This document shows, one piece after another, positions 39,648 to 47,489 of a stretch of 64,000 nucleotides of DNA. This DNA is from Mycobacteriales bacterium (GTDB lineage: Bacteria; Actinomycetota; Actinomycetes; JAFAQI01). A model generated the notes under the pieces. The model did not search any database and was not told where the DNA came from. It was given only the letters and a program-made list of their open reading frames with translations. Made by a program: the position numbers and the translations under genes. How positions within the stretch are numbered: position 1 is the stretch's first letter; each line of letters starts with the position of its first letter. The stretch is from contig DATJSI010000036.1 in NCBI GenBank assembly GCA_035504215.1, forward strand, positions 1 through 64,000. Direction: 5' to 3'.

Positions 39648-40258
39648 CGCTCCGGTTGGACGGCTTCGGCGTACGCGTCGGGGAACGCCGGTTGCTCGAG
39701 CCGCTCGACCTCACCGTCGAGGACGGGGTGATCTTGGCGGTCGTCGGCGCGAGCGGATCCGGGAAGACCAGCGTGCTGGCGGCGCTCGCCGGCCTCGCAC
39801 CCCCCTCGGACGGGGTCGCGCTGGTCGACGACGTACCCGCTGATGTCGTCGACCGGCGCCGGATCGGCGTGGTGACACAGCCGGTCGTGCTCGCGGCGAC
39901 GCTGACCGTCGAGGAGAACGTGAGCTTGCCGCTGCAGGCGTCCGGCCACCCGGACGAGGAGATCGACAGCGCAACCGAGGCAGTGCTCGCCCAGCTCCGG
40001 TTGGACCGGCTCGCCGGCCGGCTACCGGCGCAGCTGTCCGGCGGTCAGCGCCAGCGGGTGGCGACCGCGCGAGCGGTCATCGGCCGGCCGCGCCTGCTGG
40101 TCGCCGATGAGCCGACCAGCGAGCTTGACGAGGCTTCGCGTGACCGGGTGATGGACGTGCTGCGGATCGCCGCCGGTTACGGCGCCGCAGTGGTGATCGC
40201 GACCCACGACGCCGCGATCGCGGACGCCTGCGACCAACGCCTGATCCTCACCGGCTGA
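39644..40258 (+). CDS. ABC transporter ATPase (second of two)
   Basis: A 204-aa minimal ATPase that overlaps the previous gene as ATGA. It has Walker A GASGSGKTS, a canonical signature LSGGQRQRVATARAV, Walker B LLVADEPTSELD and H-loop IATHDAA, ending a few residues after it. With the 276-aa ATPase it would form an asymmetric pair beneath the single fused permease. The three genes form one tightly coupled operon. The substrate is unknown; MacB/LolCDE-like function is the general expectation. Confidence 0.88.
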   Translation: MTLRLDGFGVRVGERRLLEPLDLTVEDGVILAVVGASGSGKTSVLAALAGLAPPSDGVALVDDVPADVVDRRRIGVVTQPVVLAATLTVEENVSLPLQASGHPDEEIDSATEAVLAQLRLDRLAGRLPAQLSGGQRQRVATARAVIGRPRLLVADEPTSELDEASRDRVMDVLRIAAGYGAAVVIATHDAAIADACDQRLILTG

Positions 40259-40280
40259 ACCCCGCGCCCGCGCGTTCCTC

Positions 40281-40295
40281 ACGTCAAGATCACGA
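40281..40295. repeat. Half-copy of the dispersed repeat
   Basis: ACGTCAAGATCACGA matches the core of the right arm of the repeat (compare 53-65 and 22297-22309). It lies in the 83-bp gap between the convergent ATPase and secreted-protein genes, without a left arm. Confidence 0.55.
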
Positions 40296-40341
40296 CGGGG
40301 CGCGACGGTCAGGGGGTCACGAGGGTTGAGGGCGAAGCGGG

Positions 40342-41559
40342 TCAGCCGGCGCGGTCGGCGAACGCGCTCACCTTCCCGCTGGTCTGCGTGTTGTCGCCGA
40401 GGGCGTAACACTCGCCGTGGTGCACGCAGCCGTCGCCGTCGAGCTCGCTGAACCCTCCTGACGGCTGCGCGATCGCGGCCGCCGCGGTGAGCTTGTGCCC
40501 GTTCCAGCGCATCGCATAGGCGCGCCCGGTAGCGCCGGCCGACGAGCTGTACTCGAAGCCGATCAGCCAGCAGGTGCTGCTCGAGGAGCATGCGACGTCG
40601 TCGAACGCGCCGCCGGCCTGCACGAACGACTTCGGCAGGGTGAGCAGCTTCCACTTCGTACCGTTGTAGCTCCACGCCTCCGGGGTGTACGACGTACGTC
40701 CCTGTGCGTCAGGTGCCGCGTAGCCGGTCATCACGCACGACTTCGCAGAGCTGCACTTCACGTCGGAGTCCGCGGCGTAGGCATAAGTGCCTTGGAAGGG
40801 CTGTGGCACCGTCATCAGCGACCACTTCTTGCCGTGCAGCCGGTCGGCGTACGTGTGCGAGTCGAAGCCACCCTTCGGGATGAACGAGCCGATCGCGATG
40901 CACGAGGTCTTCGACACGCAGTTGAGCGCGTTGAGGCTCGCGCTCTGCGCATCTGACGGCACCGGGGGTGCCTTGGCGATCGACCACTTCTTTCCCGTCG
41001 AGCGCTCGAGCAACGGATGCAGCGTGATCGGGTTCACGGTGCTGTCGCCGTACCAACCAACCACCATGCACAAATGCGCGGAAGGGCAGGCGGGATCCAG
41101 CAGTTCGTTGTCATTGCCTTTCGGATTGGGTGCGGCGACCTTCGACCACTTGTGCCCGTTCCACTTCTCGAGGATCGGCTTCGTGGTCGTGGCGCCCGCG
41201 ACGGAGCCGGCGAGAACGCAGTTCCGGGTGCTGCGGCAGACGACTCCTTCGAGCGTGGCGTGTGCGACGGGGGTCGAGACGGCGTGGAACTTGCCCTTGT
41301 GCAGGCGCTCAAGGACCGGCGAGACGCCCTTGGCGGTGTTCGCCGATCCGGTCGCCCAGCACATCGTCTTGCTCGGGCAGGCGAGGGTGGCGAAGAAGAT
41401 CGAGTACGGCGTACCCGGCGGCGTCTGCGCGGAGACCTTGGACCAGTCCAGCGCGGCGCCGGTCGCCGCTCCGGCCTGAGCCGCCAGCAACGCGAGGGTC
41501 ACGAGCCCGAGACCGCCGGCCCGCCAGGTCCGGCGCGAGACTGATCGAAACGTGGTCAT
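40342..41559 (-). CDS. Secreted protein with repeated cysteine-pair propeller-like motifs
   Basis: A 405-aa exported protein of unknown function. A signal peptide (about residues 1-35, RRTWRAGGLGLVTLALLAAQ) is followed by six repeats of about 55-65 residues, each with a short disulfide-type motif CxSxxxC and a following Gly (LACPSKTMCWATG, VCRSTRNCVLAG, ACPSAHLCMVVG, NCVSKTSCIAIG, KCSSAKSCVMTG, ACSSSSTCWLIG) and a Trp-rich strand such as EKWNGHKWSKV. This pattern suggests a beta-propeller with each blade pinned by a disulfide. The protein at 62755 has the same build. The upstream epimerase gene is on the same strand, 103 bp away. Confidence 0.75.
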   Translation of the reverse strand: MTTFRSVSRRTWRAGGLGLVTLALLAAQAGAATGAALDWSKVSAQTPPGTPYSIFFATLACPSKTMCWATGSANTAKGVSPVLERLHKGKFHAVSTPVAHATLEGVVCRSTRNCVLAGSVAGATTTKPILEKWNGHKWSKVAAPNPKGNDNELLDPACPSAHLCMVVGWYGDSTVNPITLHPLLERSTGKKWSIAKAPPVPSDAQSASLNALNCVSKTSCIAIGSFIPKGGFDSHTYADRLHGKKWSLMTVPQPFQGTYAYAADSDVKCSSAKSCVMTGYAAPDAQGRTSYTPEAWSYNGTKWKLLTLPKSFVQAGGAFDDVACSSSSTCWLIGFEYSSSAGATGRAYAMRWNGHKLTAAAAIAQPSGGFSELDGDGCVHHGECYALGDNTQTSGKVSAFADRAG

Positions 41560-41662
41560 GGCGCTACCTCGCCCACTCCGATCCGGCGGGCGGGGACGTT
41601 ATCACCGCCGGTCCTGGCGCGCGGCCCAACCGCCAAAAACCTCACGAAGCGGGGGCGCGGGC

Positions 41663-42598
41663 CTAGGTGCGGCCCAGGATGTCTTCGACGAGCCCGGTGC
41701 GCCAGGACTCGTAGCGCGGCTTCCAGCCGAGCTGCTCCATCGCCCGTGTGTTGTCCGCTCCGCGCAGCTTGGTCATGTAGGCAACTCCCCAGCTGCCGGC
41801 GGCGAGCCGGGCGAGCCCAGCGGGCACCTTGCGTGGACGCGGCGCCTTGAGCGCGGTGGCGACCTCGGGGATCCAGACGTGCGCCGGCGTCGGATCGCTG
41901 TCCACGACGTTGAAGGCTCCGGTCGCGGACGAGTCGAGCGCGGCGAGCACCGAGGTCGCCGCGTCGTAGGTGTGGGTGAAGGAGAACACCGCGCCTCCGC
42001 CGCCGACGATCGGCAGCTTGCCTGCACGCAGGGCGAGGATCACCCCGCCGTTGCTGGCGAAGCTCGTACCCGGCCCGTAGAGATGGCCGAACCGGAGTAC
42101 GACGCCGCTCGCGCCCAGCACCTGTTGCTCGAGCTCGCGCAGCGCGGCGAAGGTGTCGACGGCGGGCTTCGGCGGCGTGGTCCACAGGGGCGCGTCTTCG
42201 TCGGCGAGGTCGGGCGCCGGCTCGTAGCCGAACGCGATGCTCTGCGCGATGACCCGGTGCACGCCGTGCTGTGCCGCCGCGCGCAGCAGGTGCCGGGTGC
42301 CCTCGCGGCGCAGCCGGTCGGTGGCCGCGAACTGCGTCGCGAAGCGACGTGGGTTGAGGTCGCGGGGTATGGCGGTCGCCATGTGGATGATCGCCTCGGG
42401 CTCGACCCGCTCGGTTGCCTGCATGACCTGGCCGGCGTCGAGCAGGTCCCCGATGATCGCCGTACCGCCGAGGTCCCGCACGCGGCCCGGCCCGCGATCC
42501 GGGCGGATCAGGCCGAAGACCTGATGGCCGTTCGCAGCGAGCAGCGGCGTCAGCTGGCGGCCGATCGCACCGGTCGCGCCGGCGAGCAGGACGCGCAT
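41663..42598 (-). CDS. NAD-dependent epimerase/dehydratase family protein
   Basis: A 311-aa extended short-chain dehydrogenase. The Rossmann motif is MRVLLAGATGAIGRQLTPLL; the acidic switch is followed by GDLLDAGQVMQA, then IIHMATAIPRDL. In place of the canonical YxxxK the active-site region is less clear (AVDTFAALRELEQQVLG), so a catalytic Tyr/Lys pair is not evident; it may be an atypical SDR without epimerase activity, as in NmrA- or RfaG-like reductase families. The ATG at 42598 faces the DUF427 gene across a divergent promoter region. Confidence 0.75.
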   Translation of the reverse strand: MRVLLAGATGAIGRQLTPLLAANGHQVFGLIRPDRGPGRVRDLGGTAIIGDLLDAGQVMQATERVEPEAIIHMATAIPRDLNPRRFATQFAATDRLRREGTRHLLRAAAQHGVHRVIAQSIAFGYEPAPDLADEDAPLWTTPPKPAVDTFAALRELEQQVLGASGVVLRFGHLYGPGTSFASNGGVILALRAGKLPIVGGGGAVFSFTHTYDAATSVLAALDSSATGAFNVVDSDPTPAHVWIPEVATALKAPRPRKVPAGLARLAAGSWGVAYMTKLRGADNTRAMEQLGWKPRYESWRTGLVEDILGRT

Positions 42599-42656
42599 GC
42601 GGTTCGCTCCTCGGTCAGTGGCGGCCCGGCGCTGGTCGACGCCCTCGTGCAGGTCT

Positions 42657-42726
42657 GCCTCACCTCGATTGTTACGGGCTCGGCGCGGAATATCACGGAC
42701 ACTCGCCTTGTCGACAATGGTGAGGC
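42657..42726. promoter_or_regulatory. Inverted repeat in the divergent promoter region
   Basis: The right arm ACAATGGTGAGGC (42714-42726) is complementary to GCCTCACC plus ATTGT of the left arm (42657-42664 and 42668-42672), except for three inserted bases TCG in the left arm. It lies between the divergent epimerase and DUF427 genes and is a candidate shared operator or a pair of sites for one regulator. Confidence 0.4.
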
Positions 42727-42748
42727 GAAGCGGCCGGAGGTCGAGCAG

Positions 42749-43537
42749 GTGAGCGGTGGCGGGGCAACGAGCGGTTCGGGACAAGGCACGGCGCCTGAGC
42801 GTGGTCGGGTCAAAACCGAGCCGAGCGCCAAGCGCGTGCGCGGTTACGTCGAAGGGCGGCTCGCCTTCGAGACGACGTCGGCGCTGATGGTGTGGGAAGG
42901 CCCGGCCTATCCGCAGTACTACATCCCCGCGAAGGACGTCCTCGGTGAGCTGCGCGCGAACGGCGAGACGCAGCACTCGCCGAGCCGTGGCGATGCCGAA
43001 GTCGTCAACCTGCACCTCGACACGATCGTCCGGGAGTCGGCCGGCCGCCGCTACCCGGTGTCCCCGATCGAGGACATCGTGGATCACGTCCGGTTCGAGT
43101 GGGACGCGATCGATGAGTGGCTCGAGGAGGACGAGCCGATCTACACGCATCCGCGCGACCCCTATACGCGAGTCGACATCCTCCAGTCCTCGCGACACGT
43201 GCGCGTCGTCGTCGACGGCGTGACCGTCGCTGACAGCCACTCACCGCACATCCTGTTCGAGACCGGTCTCCCGTCGCGCTATTACCTGCCGATGTCTGAC
43301 GTGCGGCTCGATCTGCTGACGCCCACCCACTCATCGACCCATTGCCCCTACAAAGGCACCGCGTCGTACTGGTCGCTGAACGTCAACGGAAAGACGTACG
43401 ACGACCTGGTCTGGACCTACCGCACGCCGCTGCCCGAGTCGCAGAAGATCGCCGGCCTGGTCTGCTTCTACAACGAGAAGGTCGAGCTCTGGGTCGACGG
43501 CGAGCTCGAGGACCGTCCGCGCACCAAGCTCTCCTGA
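42749..43537 (+). CDS. Tandem DUF427 domain protein
   Basis: A 262-aa cytosolic protein with two DUF427 domains: the first (about residues 27-130) with [20 protein letters not shown] and [12 protein letters not shown], the second (about 145-250) with [34 protein letters not shown] and the hallmark [15 protein letters not shown] with [20 protein letters not shown]. The function of the family is unknown. The start is a GTG at 42749 with CCGGAGG 8 bases upstream. Its last 70 bp overlap the 3' end of the histidine kinase gene on the opposite strand. Confidence 0.88.
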   Translation: MSGGGATSGSGQGTAPERGRVKTEPSAKRVRGYVEGRLAFETTSALMVWEGPAYPQYYIPAKDVLGELRANGETQHSPSRGDAEVVNLHLDTIVRESAGRRYPVSPIEDIVDHVRFEWDAIDEWLEEDEPIYTHPRDPYTRVDILQSSRHVRVVVDGVTVADSHSPHILFETGLPSRYYLPMSDVRLDLLTPTHSSTHCPYKGTASYWSLNVNGKTYDDLVWTYRTPLPESQKIAGLVCFYNEKVELWVDGELEDRPRTKLS

Positions 43538-44577
43538 TCGCGCGCATCCGGTGGCGCCGGGCTGGCGCCGCCCGGAGCGATCGGCAGCGCGATCGAGAAC
43601 GTGCAGCCGTCGTCGATATTGGCGGCCGTGATCGAGCCGCCATGCGCCTGGACGATCGCGCTCGCGATCGCGAGCCCGAGCCCGGCACCGCGATCGGTTT
43701 CCGGGGTCCGCGCGACGCTGCCGCGGAACGCGATGTCGAACACGCGCGGCAGGTGCTCCTCCGGAATCCCGCCGCATTGGTCGTGCACGCCGATCTCGCT
43801 CCGGCCGGAGCTCGTCCGGCTAGTGATGGCGATCACTCCGCCAGGCGGGGTGTGCCGGATCGCGTTGGACAGCAGGTTGCGGAGGACGCGGCCGAACTCC
43901 TCGATGTCGACGTCCACAACCGCGCCGTCGAGGTCGGCGGCTACCTCGATGTCCTTCTCCGCGCCGAGCGCCGCTGCGGTTGGCAGCGCCTGGGCGACCA
44001 GATCGGCGACTGGGACGCGTTCTCGTTGCAGGGCAAGAGATCCGCTGTGCAGCCGGGCCAGCTCGAACAAGCCATCGACCATGGCCGCGAGGCGCACCGA
44101 CTCGTCACGGATCGTGTGGTGGTACGCAGCGACCGTTGCCTCGTCGCTGACCACACCGTCCTCGAGCGCCTCGGCCATCGCGCGGATGCCTGCGATCGGC
44201 GTACGCAGGTCGTGTGACATCCAGGCAACCAGCTCGCGGCGGCTCGCCTCGACCGCGCGGTCCGACTCGTAATGCGCGAGGGCGTCGGCGTGTGCCCTCA
44301 TGGTTGAGGTGACGCCGCGCCCGACTGCCCATGCGCAGCCTCCGGCGACCAGCGCCGAAACGATGACAACCACGATGAGTACGGCGCTGTCGTGCGCGGA
44401 GATCGTCATTGTCTCGACCGCGGCAACGACCCCGGCGATGGTCGCCAGCGCGGCGACCGCGACCGTCGAGACGATCAGCGCCGAGCTGATCCGTCGCCGC
44501 AGCAACCACACGGCGGCCGCGCCCACCAGCCCGGTGACGAGGGCAGCAGCGACCGAGATGACGATCATGTGGGTCAC
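43468..44577 (-). CDS. Sensor histidine kinase
   Basis: Membrane sensor of a two-component system, 369 aa. Three closely spaced N-terminal helices (about residues 4-25, 33-54 and 64-88) leave almost no extracellular domain, so it probably senses the membrane or an intracellular cue. HAMP-like linker residues lead to the dimerisation helix with the phosphorylated His122 in [12 protein letters not shown]. The ATPase domain has [14 protein letters not shown], the G1 box [17 protein letters not shown] (a variant of DxGxGI) and [11 protein letters not shown]. The GTG start overlaps the response-regulator stop as GTGA. The C-terminal 35 residues are Ser/Pro rich and overlap the convergent DUF427 gene. 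Confidence 0.9.
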   Translation of the reverse strand: MTHMIVISVAAALVTGLVGAAAVWLLRRRISSALIVSTVAVAALATIAGVVAAVETMTISAHDSAVLIVVVIVSALVAGGCAWAVGRGVTSTMRAHADALAHYESDRAVEASRRELVAWMSHDLRTPIAGIRAMAEALEDGVVSDEATVAAYHHTIRDESVRLAAMVDGLFELARLHSGSLALQRERVPVADLVAQALPTAAALGAEKDIEVAADLDGAVVDVDIEEFGRVLRNLLSNAIRHTPPGGVIAITSRTSSGRSEIGVHDQCGGIPEEHLPRVFDIAFRGSVARTPETDRGAGLGLAIASAIVQAHGGSITAANIDDGCTFSIALPIAPGGASPAPPDARDQESLVRGRSSSSPSTQSSTFSL

Positions 44578-45266
44578 GGTTGAGCCACCGTCTCGTAGCG
44601 GTAGCCGACGCCCCAGACCGTCACCAACCGCTGCGGCCGGCTCGGGTCGTCCTCGATCTTCTCCCGCAGCCGGCGTACGTGGACCGTCACGGTCGACACG
44701 TCACCGAAGCTCCAGCCCCACACGCGTTCGAAGAGCTGCTCGCGGGTGAACGCGACCTGCGGGTGGGCCAGGAGAAAGGCGAGTAGGTCGTACTCGCGCG
44801 CCGTAAGCGAGAGGACGTCGCCCGCCTTGGTCGCCTGATGAGCGGCGTGGTCGATCACGAGGTCGCCGTCGACCAGCCGACCTTCGCTGCCCGCGACCAG
44901 TGCTCCGGACGCGCGGCGCAGTACGGCGTCCACCCGCAACGCGAGCTCACGAGGGCTGAACGGTTTCGTCACGTAGTCGTCGGCGCCGAGCTCGAGGCCG
45001 GCTACGCGGTCGCTCTCCTCGCTGCGCGCGGTGAGCATGATCACCGGCACCGGCCCGGCCTCGCGAAGCCGGCGGCAGACGTCCAGTCCCGACATCGACG
45101 GAAGCATCAGGTCGAGAACGACGAGATCCGGCGGGTTCGAGGCGGCCCGTTGCAACGCATCCAGGCCGTCACCGACGATCTCGACGTCGTGACCGTCGCG
45201 CGTGAGGTAGCGAGCGACGACGTCGCTGACCGTCGGGTCGTCATCGACGACCAGGACGTGCCCCAT
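44574..45266 (-). CDS. OmpR/PhoB-family response regulator
   Basis: A 230-aa regulator with an N-terminal receiver ([20 protein letters not shown]; phospho-acceptor Asp52 in [12 protein letters not shown]; conserved Lys in [12 protein letters not shown]) and a C-terminal winged helix ([36 protein letters not shown] and VWGVGYRYE). The kinase gene follows with a GTGA overlap. Upstream (45306-45323) lies a pair of direct repeats with 11-bp period, the arrangement such regulators bind, so autoregulation is likely. The next gene upstream, a secreted beta-propeller, carries related sequence in its own promoter. Confidence 0.94.
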   Translation of the reverse strand: MGHVLVVDDDPTVSDVVARYLTRDGHDVEIVGDGLDALQRAASNPPDLVVLDLMLPSMSGLDVCRRLREAGPVPVIMLTARSEESDRVAGLELGADDYVTKPFSPRELALRVDAVLRRASGALVAGSEGRLVDGDLVIDHAAHQATKAGDVLSLTAREYDLLAFLLAHPQVAFTREQLFERVWGWSFGDVSTVTVHVRRLREKIEDDPSRPQRLVTVWGVGYRYETVAQP

Positions 45267-45305
45267 GACTCGAGGTTAGGTGTCCAAGCTCGATGGTGGA
45301 TGGGG

Positions 45306-45323
45306 GTTAAGGATTCCGTAAGG
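45306..45323. promoter_or_regulatory. Direct-repeat box, candidate response-regulator site
   Basis: GTTAAGG (45306-45312) and CGTAAGG (45317-45323) are 7-bp direct repeats separated by 4 bases, an 11-bp period typical of OmpR/PhoB-type boxes. They lie 40-57 bp upstream of the response-regulator start. Confidence 0.45.
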
Positions 45324-45389
45324 CGGAACGCAAAACGGCGGGGACGGCGGTGATGAGCCGCCGACCCCGCCGGATGCGAGTCGGGATCG

Positions 45390-46574
45390 TCAGTTCACGA
45401 CGATCCCTGCCGGCGCAACCGATCCGGTGACGCTCACCGGTGCGCCCGGAAGTGCCGTGAGGCTCCCGCCGCTCACGTGGAACGCGCTGATCGTCGCCGC
45501 GCCACCGTCGACGACGTACAGGGTGTGGCCACCTGGCGAGAGCCGCAGGTCGATCGGGGCCTTCTCGGTGGTCGGGTCGAGCGCGGTGCTGCCGAGCAGC
45601 GTCATGGTGCCGTCGCCCGCGATCGAGTACCGCGAGATGCTCGGCACCGCAGTATTGGTGGTGAACAGGTAGCGGCCGTTGTGGCTGATCTCAACCCAGC
45701 ACGGCGCGGTCTGGTTGTCGGCGTACGGACCGGCGCCGATCGAGGTGAGGTTGCCGTTGCGCGAGACCGAGAACGCCGAGATCGTGCCGTTGTTCTGGCC
45801 GCCGTGTGCGTTGGACACGAACAGCTGCTGCGGGTTGGTCGGCCGGAACTCGGAGCCGAGCGGCCCGGGCCCCTGTGCGGTGTACGGGGAGCCGGGTGCG
45901 GGATAGAGCAACGCGTTCCGCCCGACGTTGAAGCTGTCGACCAGCGAGGTTGCAACCCGCGTGCCGACGAGCGACGTACCGGTCGAGTTGAACAACACGT
46001 CACCGAGCTGCGAGCCGTCCGGCACCGCGACGGTCGACCCGCTGATGTGGTGCAGGATGCCGGCGCGGCTGAGGAAGAAGCCGGTGTAGTTGCCGCCGGT
46101 GTAGCCGTTGGACGGGTCGCCCGCGTTGGCGACATAGACCAGATCGGCTCGGCCCCACGGCGTGATTGCGATGCTGACCGGCTCGCTGCCGTGAGAGGAG
46201 ACGGTGCCGCTGGAGACCTCGTGCGGCACGCCGGCTCGGTCGAGGCGAAGCACCGAGATCTGGTCGCTGCCGGCGTCCACCGCCACCAGGAAGCGGTCGC
46301 CTGGCGTCTCCTGCAAGGCACCCTGCGATGCGGTGCCCGCACCCGAGCCCTGGCCGCCGGTGGCGTACGGCGATCCCGACTCCGGCGTCAGGGATCCGTC
46401 GGCGTGCCGGTCGAAGCCTCCGATCGTGTTGGTGCCGGTGGTGTTGTCGTTGACGTAGACGTGCCCGATGACCGGTGAGCTGTGATGTGGGGCGGCCTGG
46501 GCCGCGAGGGCAGGACCGGCCAGGCTCAGGGCGGCGACGCTGCCCAGGCTGACGGCGAGCTTGAGGGGTTTCAC
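45390..46574 (-). CDS. Secreted lactonase-like beta-propeller protein
   Basis: A 394-aa exported protein starting at a GTG at 46574 (AGGAGA upstream), with signal peptide VKPLKLAVSLGSVAALSLAG and cleavage near ALAAQAAP. The rest shows the repeated pattern of 6-phosphogluconolactonase-like seven-bladed propellers: GGFDRHADGSLTPESGSPYA, FSVSRNGNLTSIGAGPYA, HNGRYLFTTNTAVPSISRYS, SPGGHTLYVVDGGAATISAF. Such secreted propellers have no proven lactonase activity. It lies just upstream of the two-component genes on the same strand and is divergent from the MarR gene across 232 bp. Confidence 0.8.
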   Translation of the reverse strand: MKPLKLAVSLGSVAALSLAGPALAAQAAPHHSSPVIGHVYVNDNTTGTNTIGGFDRHADGSLTPESGSPYATGGQGSGAGTASQGALQETPGDRFLVAVDAGSDQISVLRLDRAGVPHEVSSGTVSSHGSEPVSIAITPWGRADLVYVANAGDPSNGYTGGNYTGFFLSRAGILHHISGSTVAVPDGSQLGDVLFNSTGTSLVGTRVATSLVDSFNVGRNALLYPAPGSPYTAQGPGPLGSEFRPTNPQQLFVSNAHGGQNNGTISAFSVSRNGNLTSIGAGPYADNQTAPCWVEISHNGRYLFTTNTAVPSISRYSIAGDGTMTLLGSTALDPTTEKAPIDLRLSPGGHTLYVVDGGAATISAFHVSGGSLTALPGAPVSVTGSVAPAGIVVN

Positions 46575-46676
46575 GAGCAATCTCCTTGGGTCGACGAGCC
46601 GGTCTGTCGACCGGCACACACCAGGAGGTACACCGCTGGTCGCTGTCGCATTGCCGTCGGCGACGACTGTTCAGAA

Positions 46677-46698
46677 CCCCGTAAGAAGCCTTACGGGG
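46677..46698. promoter_or_regulatory. 9-bp perfect inverted repeat upstream of the propeller gene
   Basis: CCCCGTAAG (46677-46685) and CTTACGGGG (46690-46698) flank AAGC. Read on the minus strand it contains CGTAAGG, identical to one unit of the box at 45317-45323. It lies about 103 bp upstream of the propeller gene and 109 bp upstream of the MarR gene, so it may serve either. Confidence 0.5.
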
Positions 46699-46806
46699 CG
46701 AGCGAGCCCGGTAACACCGGCCGCTGCACAACGCCGGCGGGCTCCACAAATCCTTTCCGAAGTGCGATGATCAGGTATTGGCGGATTCGAGTTCGAGGCG
46801 GGTCAG

Positions 46807-47235
46807 GTGCAGCACGCTGTAGACCTCGACTACGAGGCGCTACTTCGGTTCCGGGTCGCGATGCGCGAGTTCAGTCATTGGAGCGAGCAGCAGGCGGCGG
46901 CAGTGGGTCTCACCCACGCGCAGCATCAACTTCTGCTGGCGGTGAAGGGCCATCCTGACCCGAAGGGCCCGACGATCGGCGACGTCGCTGGCTATCTGTT
47001 GATCCGGCATCACAGTGCCGTAGAACTCGCCGGCCGTACCGAGACGCTCGGTTTCATCAAGCGGCAAAGAGACAAGCAGGACCGGCGGGTCGTGCGGCTC
47101 GCCCTGACCGCGCGTGGCGAGCGCAGCATCAAGAAGCTGACCTCTGCTCATCTACGAGAACTGAGAACCCTCGGCCCTGCCCTGCGTGGGGTCACCGAGG
47201 AGTCCGGCGGCCTACCGCGGCAGCGAGTGAGCTAG
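46807..47235 (+). CDS. MarR-family transcriptional regulator
   Basis: A 142-aa winged-helix regulator starting at a GTG. It has the MarR core: an N-terminal dimerisation helix (LRFRVAMREFSHWSEQQAAA), HTH region GPTIGDVAGYLLIRHHSAVE, and the wing FIKRQRDKQDRRVVRLALTARG with the conserved D-x-R-x-x. The C-terminal helix is short. It is separated from pstS by 254 bp that holds a PHO-box-like repeat and two palindromes spaced 21 bp, which are candidate sites for this protein. The ligand is unknown. Confidence 0.88.
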   Translation: MQHAVDLDYEALLRFRVAMREFSHWSEQQAAAVGLTHAQHQLLLAVKGHPDPKGPTIGDVAGYLLIRHHSAVELAGRTETLGFIKRQRDKQDRRVVRLALTARGERSIKKLTSAHLRELRTLGPALRGVTEESGGLPRQRVS

Positions 47236-47304
47236 CCGCCGCGCGGCCCTGCGCACACCCCGCGACCCCCAGCGACACCACCGGCCGGAGCCTCGCCTGA
47301 GGTT

Positions 47305-47333
47305 GTTTACCCAGCGTTTGCCTCGGCTTCCGC
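47305..47333. promoter_or_regulatory. PHO-box-like direct repeats upstream of pstS
   Basis: GTTTACC (47305-47311), GTTTGCC (47316-47322) and CTTCCGC (47327-47333) repeat every 11 bp with 4-base spacers. This resembles the Streptomyces PHO box, built of GTTCACC-type units bound by PhoP. It lies 157 bp before the pstS start. phoR/phoP are not in the window unless the system at 43468-45266 fills that role. Confidence 0.6.
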
Positions 47334-47375
47334 TGGTGGCCATCGAATGTGGACCACCCGTTGGATCTGCACTCA

Positions 47376-47410
47376 TATCGTCTCCCGATACATGTACATC
47401 GTCCCACGAT
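47376..47410. promoter_or_regulatory. Two palindromes 21 bp apart upstream of pstS
   Basis: TATCG-TCTCC-CGATA (47376-47390) and ATCGT-CCC-ACGAT (47398-47410) are related palindromes whose centres (47383 and 47404) are 21 bp apart, two helical turns. The stretch is AT-richer than its surroundings and lies 80-114 bp before pstS. Binding by the adjacent MarR protein is a reasonable guess. Confidence 0.45.
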
Positions 47411-47489
47411 AGATATGTGCGTCGGCTGGACCGGCTGTGCGCACGACTGCTCCGACTCGGTGTCGGAGCCAACCGAGCGAGAGGTGACC

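Noticed and set aside
43468-45266. Calling the two-component system PhoR/PhoP
   Set aside because: It is near pst, but the kinase has almost no extracellular domain, the regulator's own box (GTTAAGG/CGTAAGG) differs from the PHO-box-like repeat before pstS, and it is adjacent to an unrelated propeller gene.
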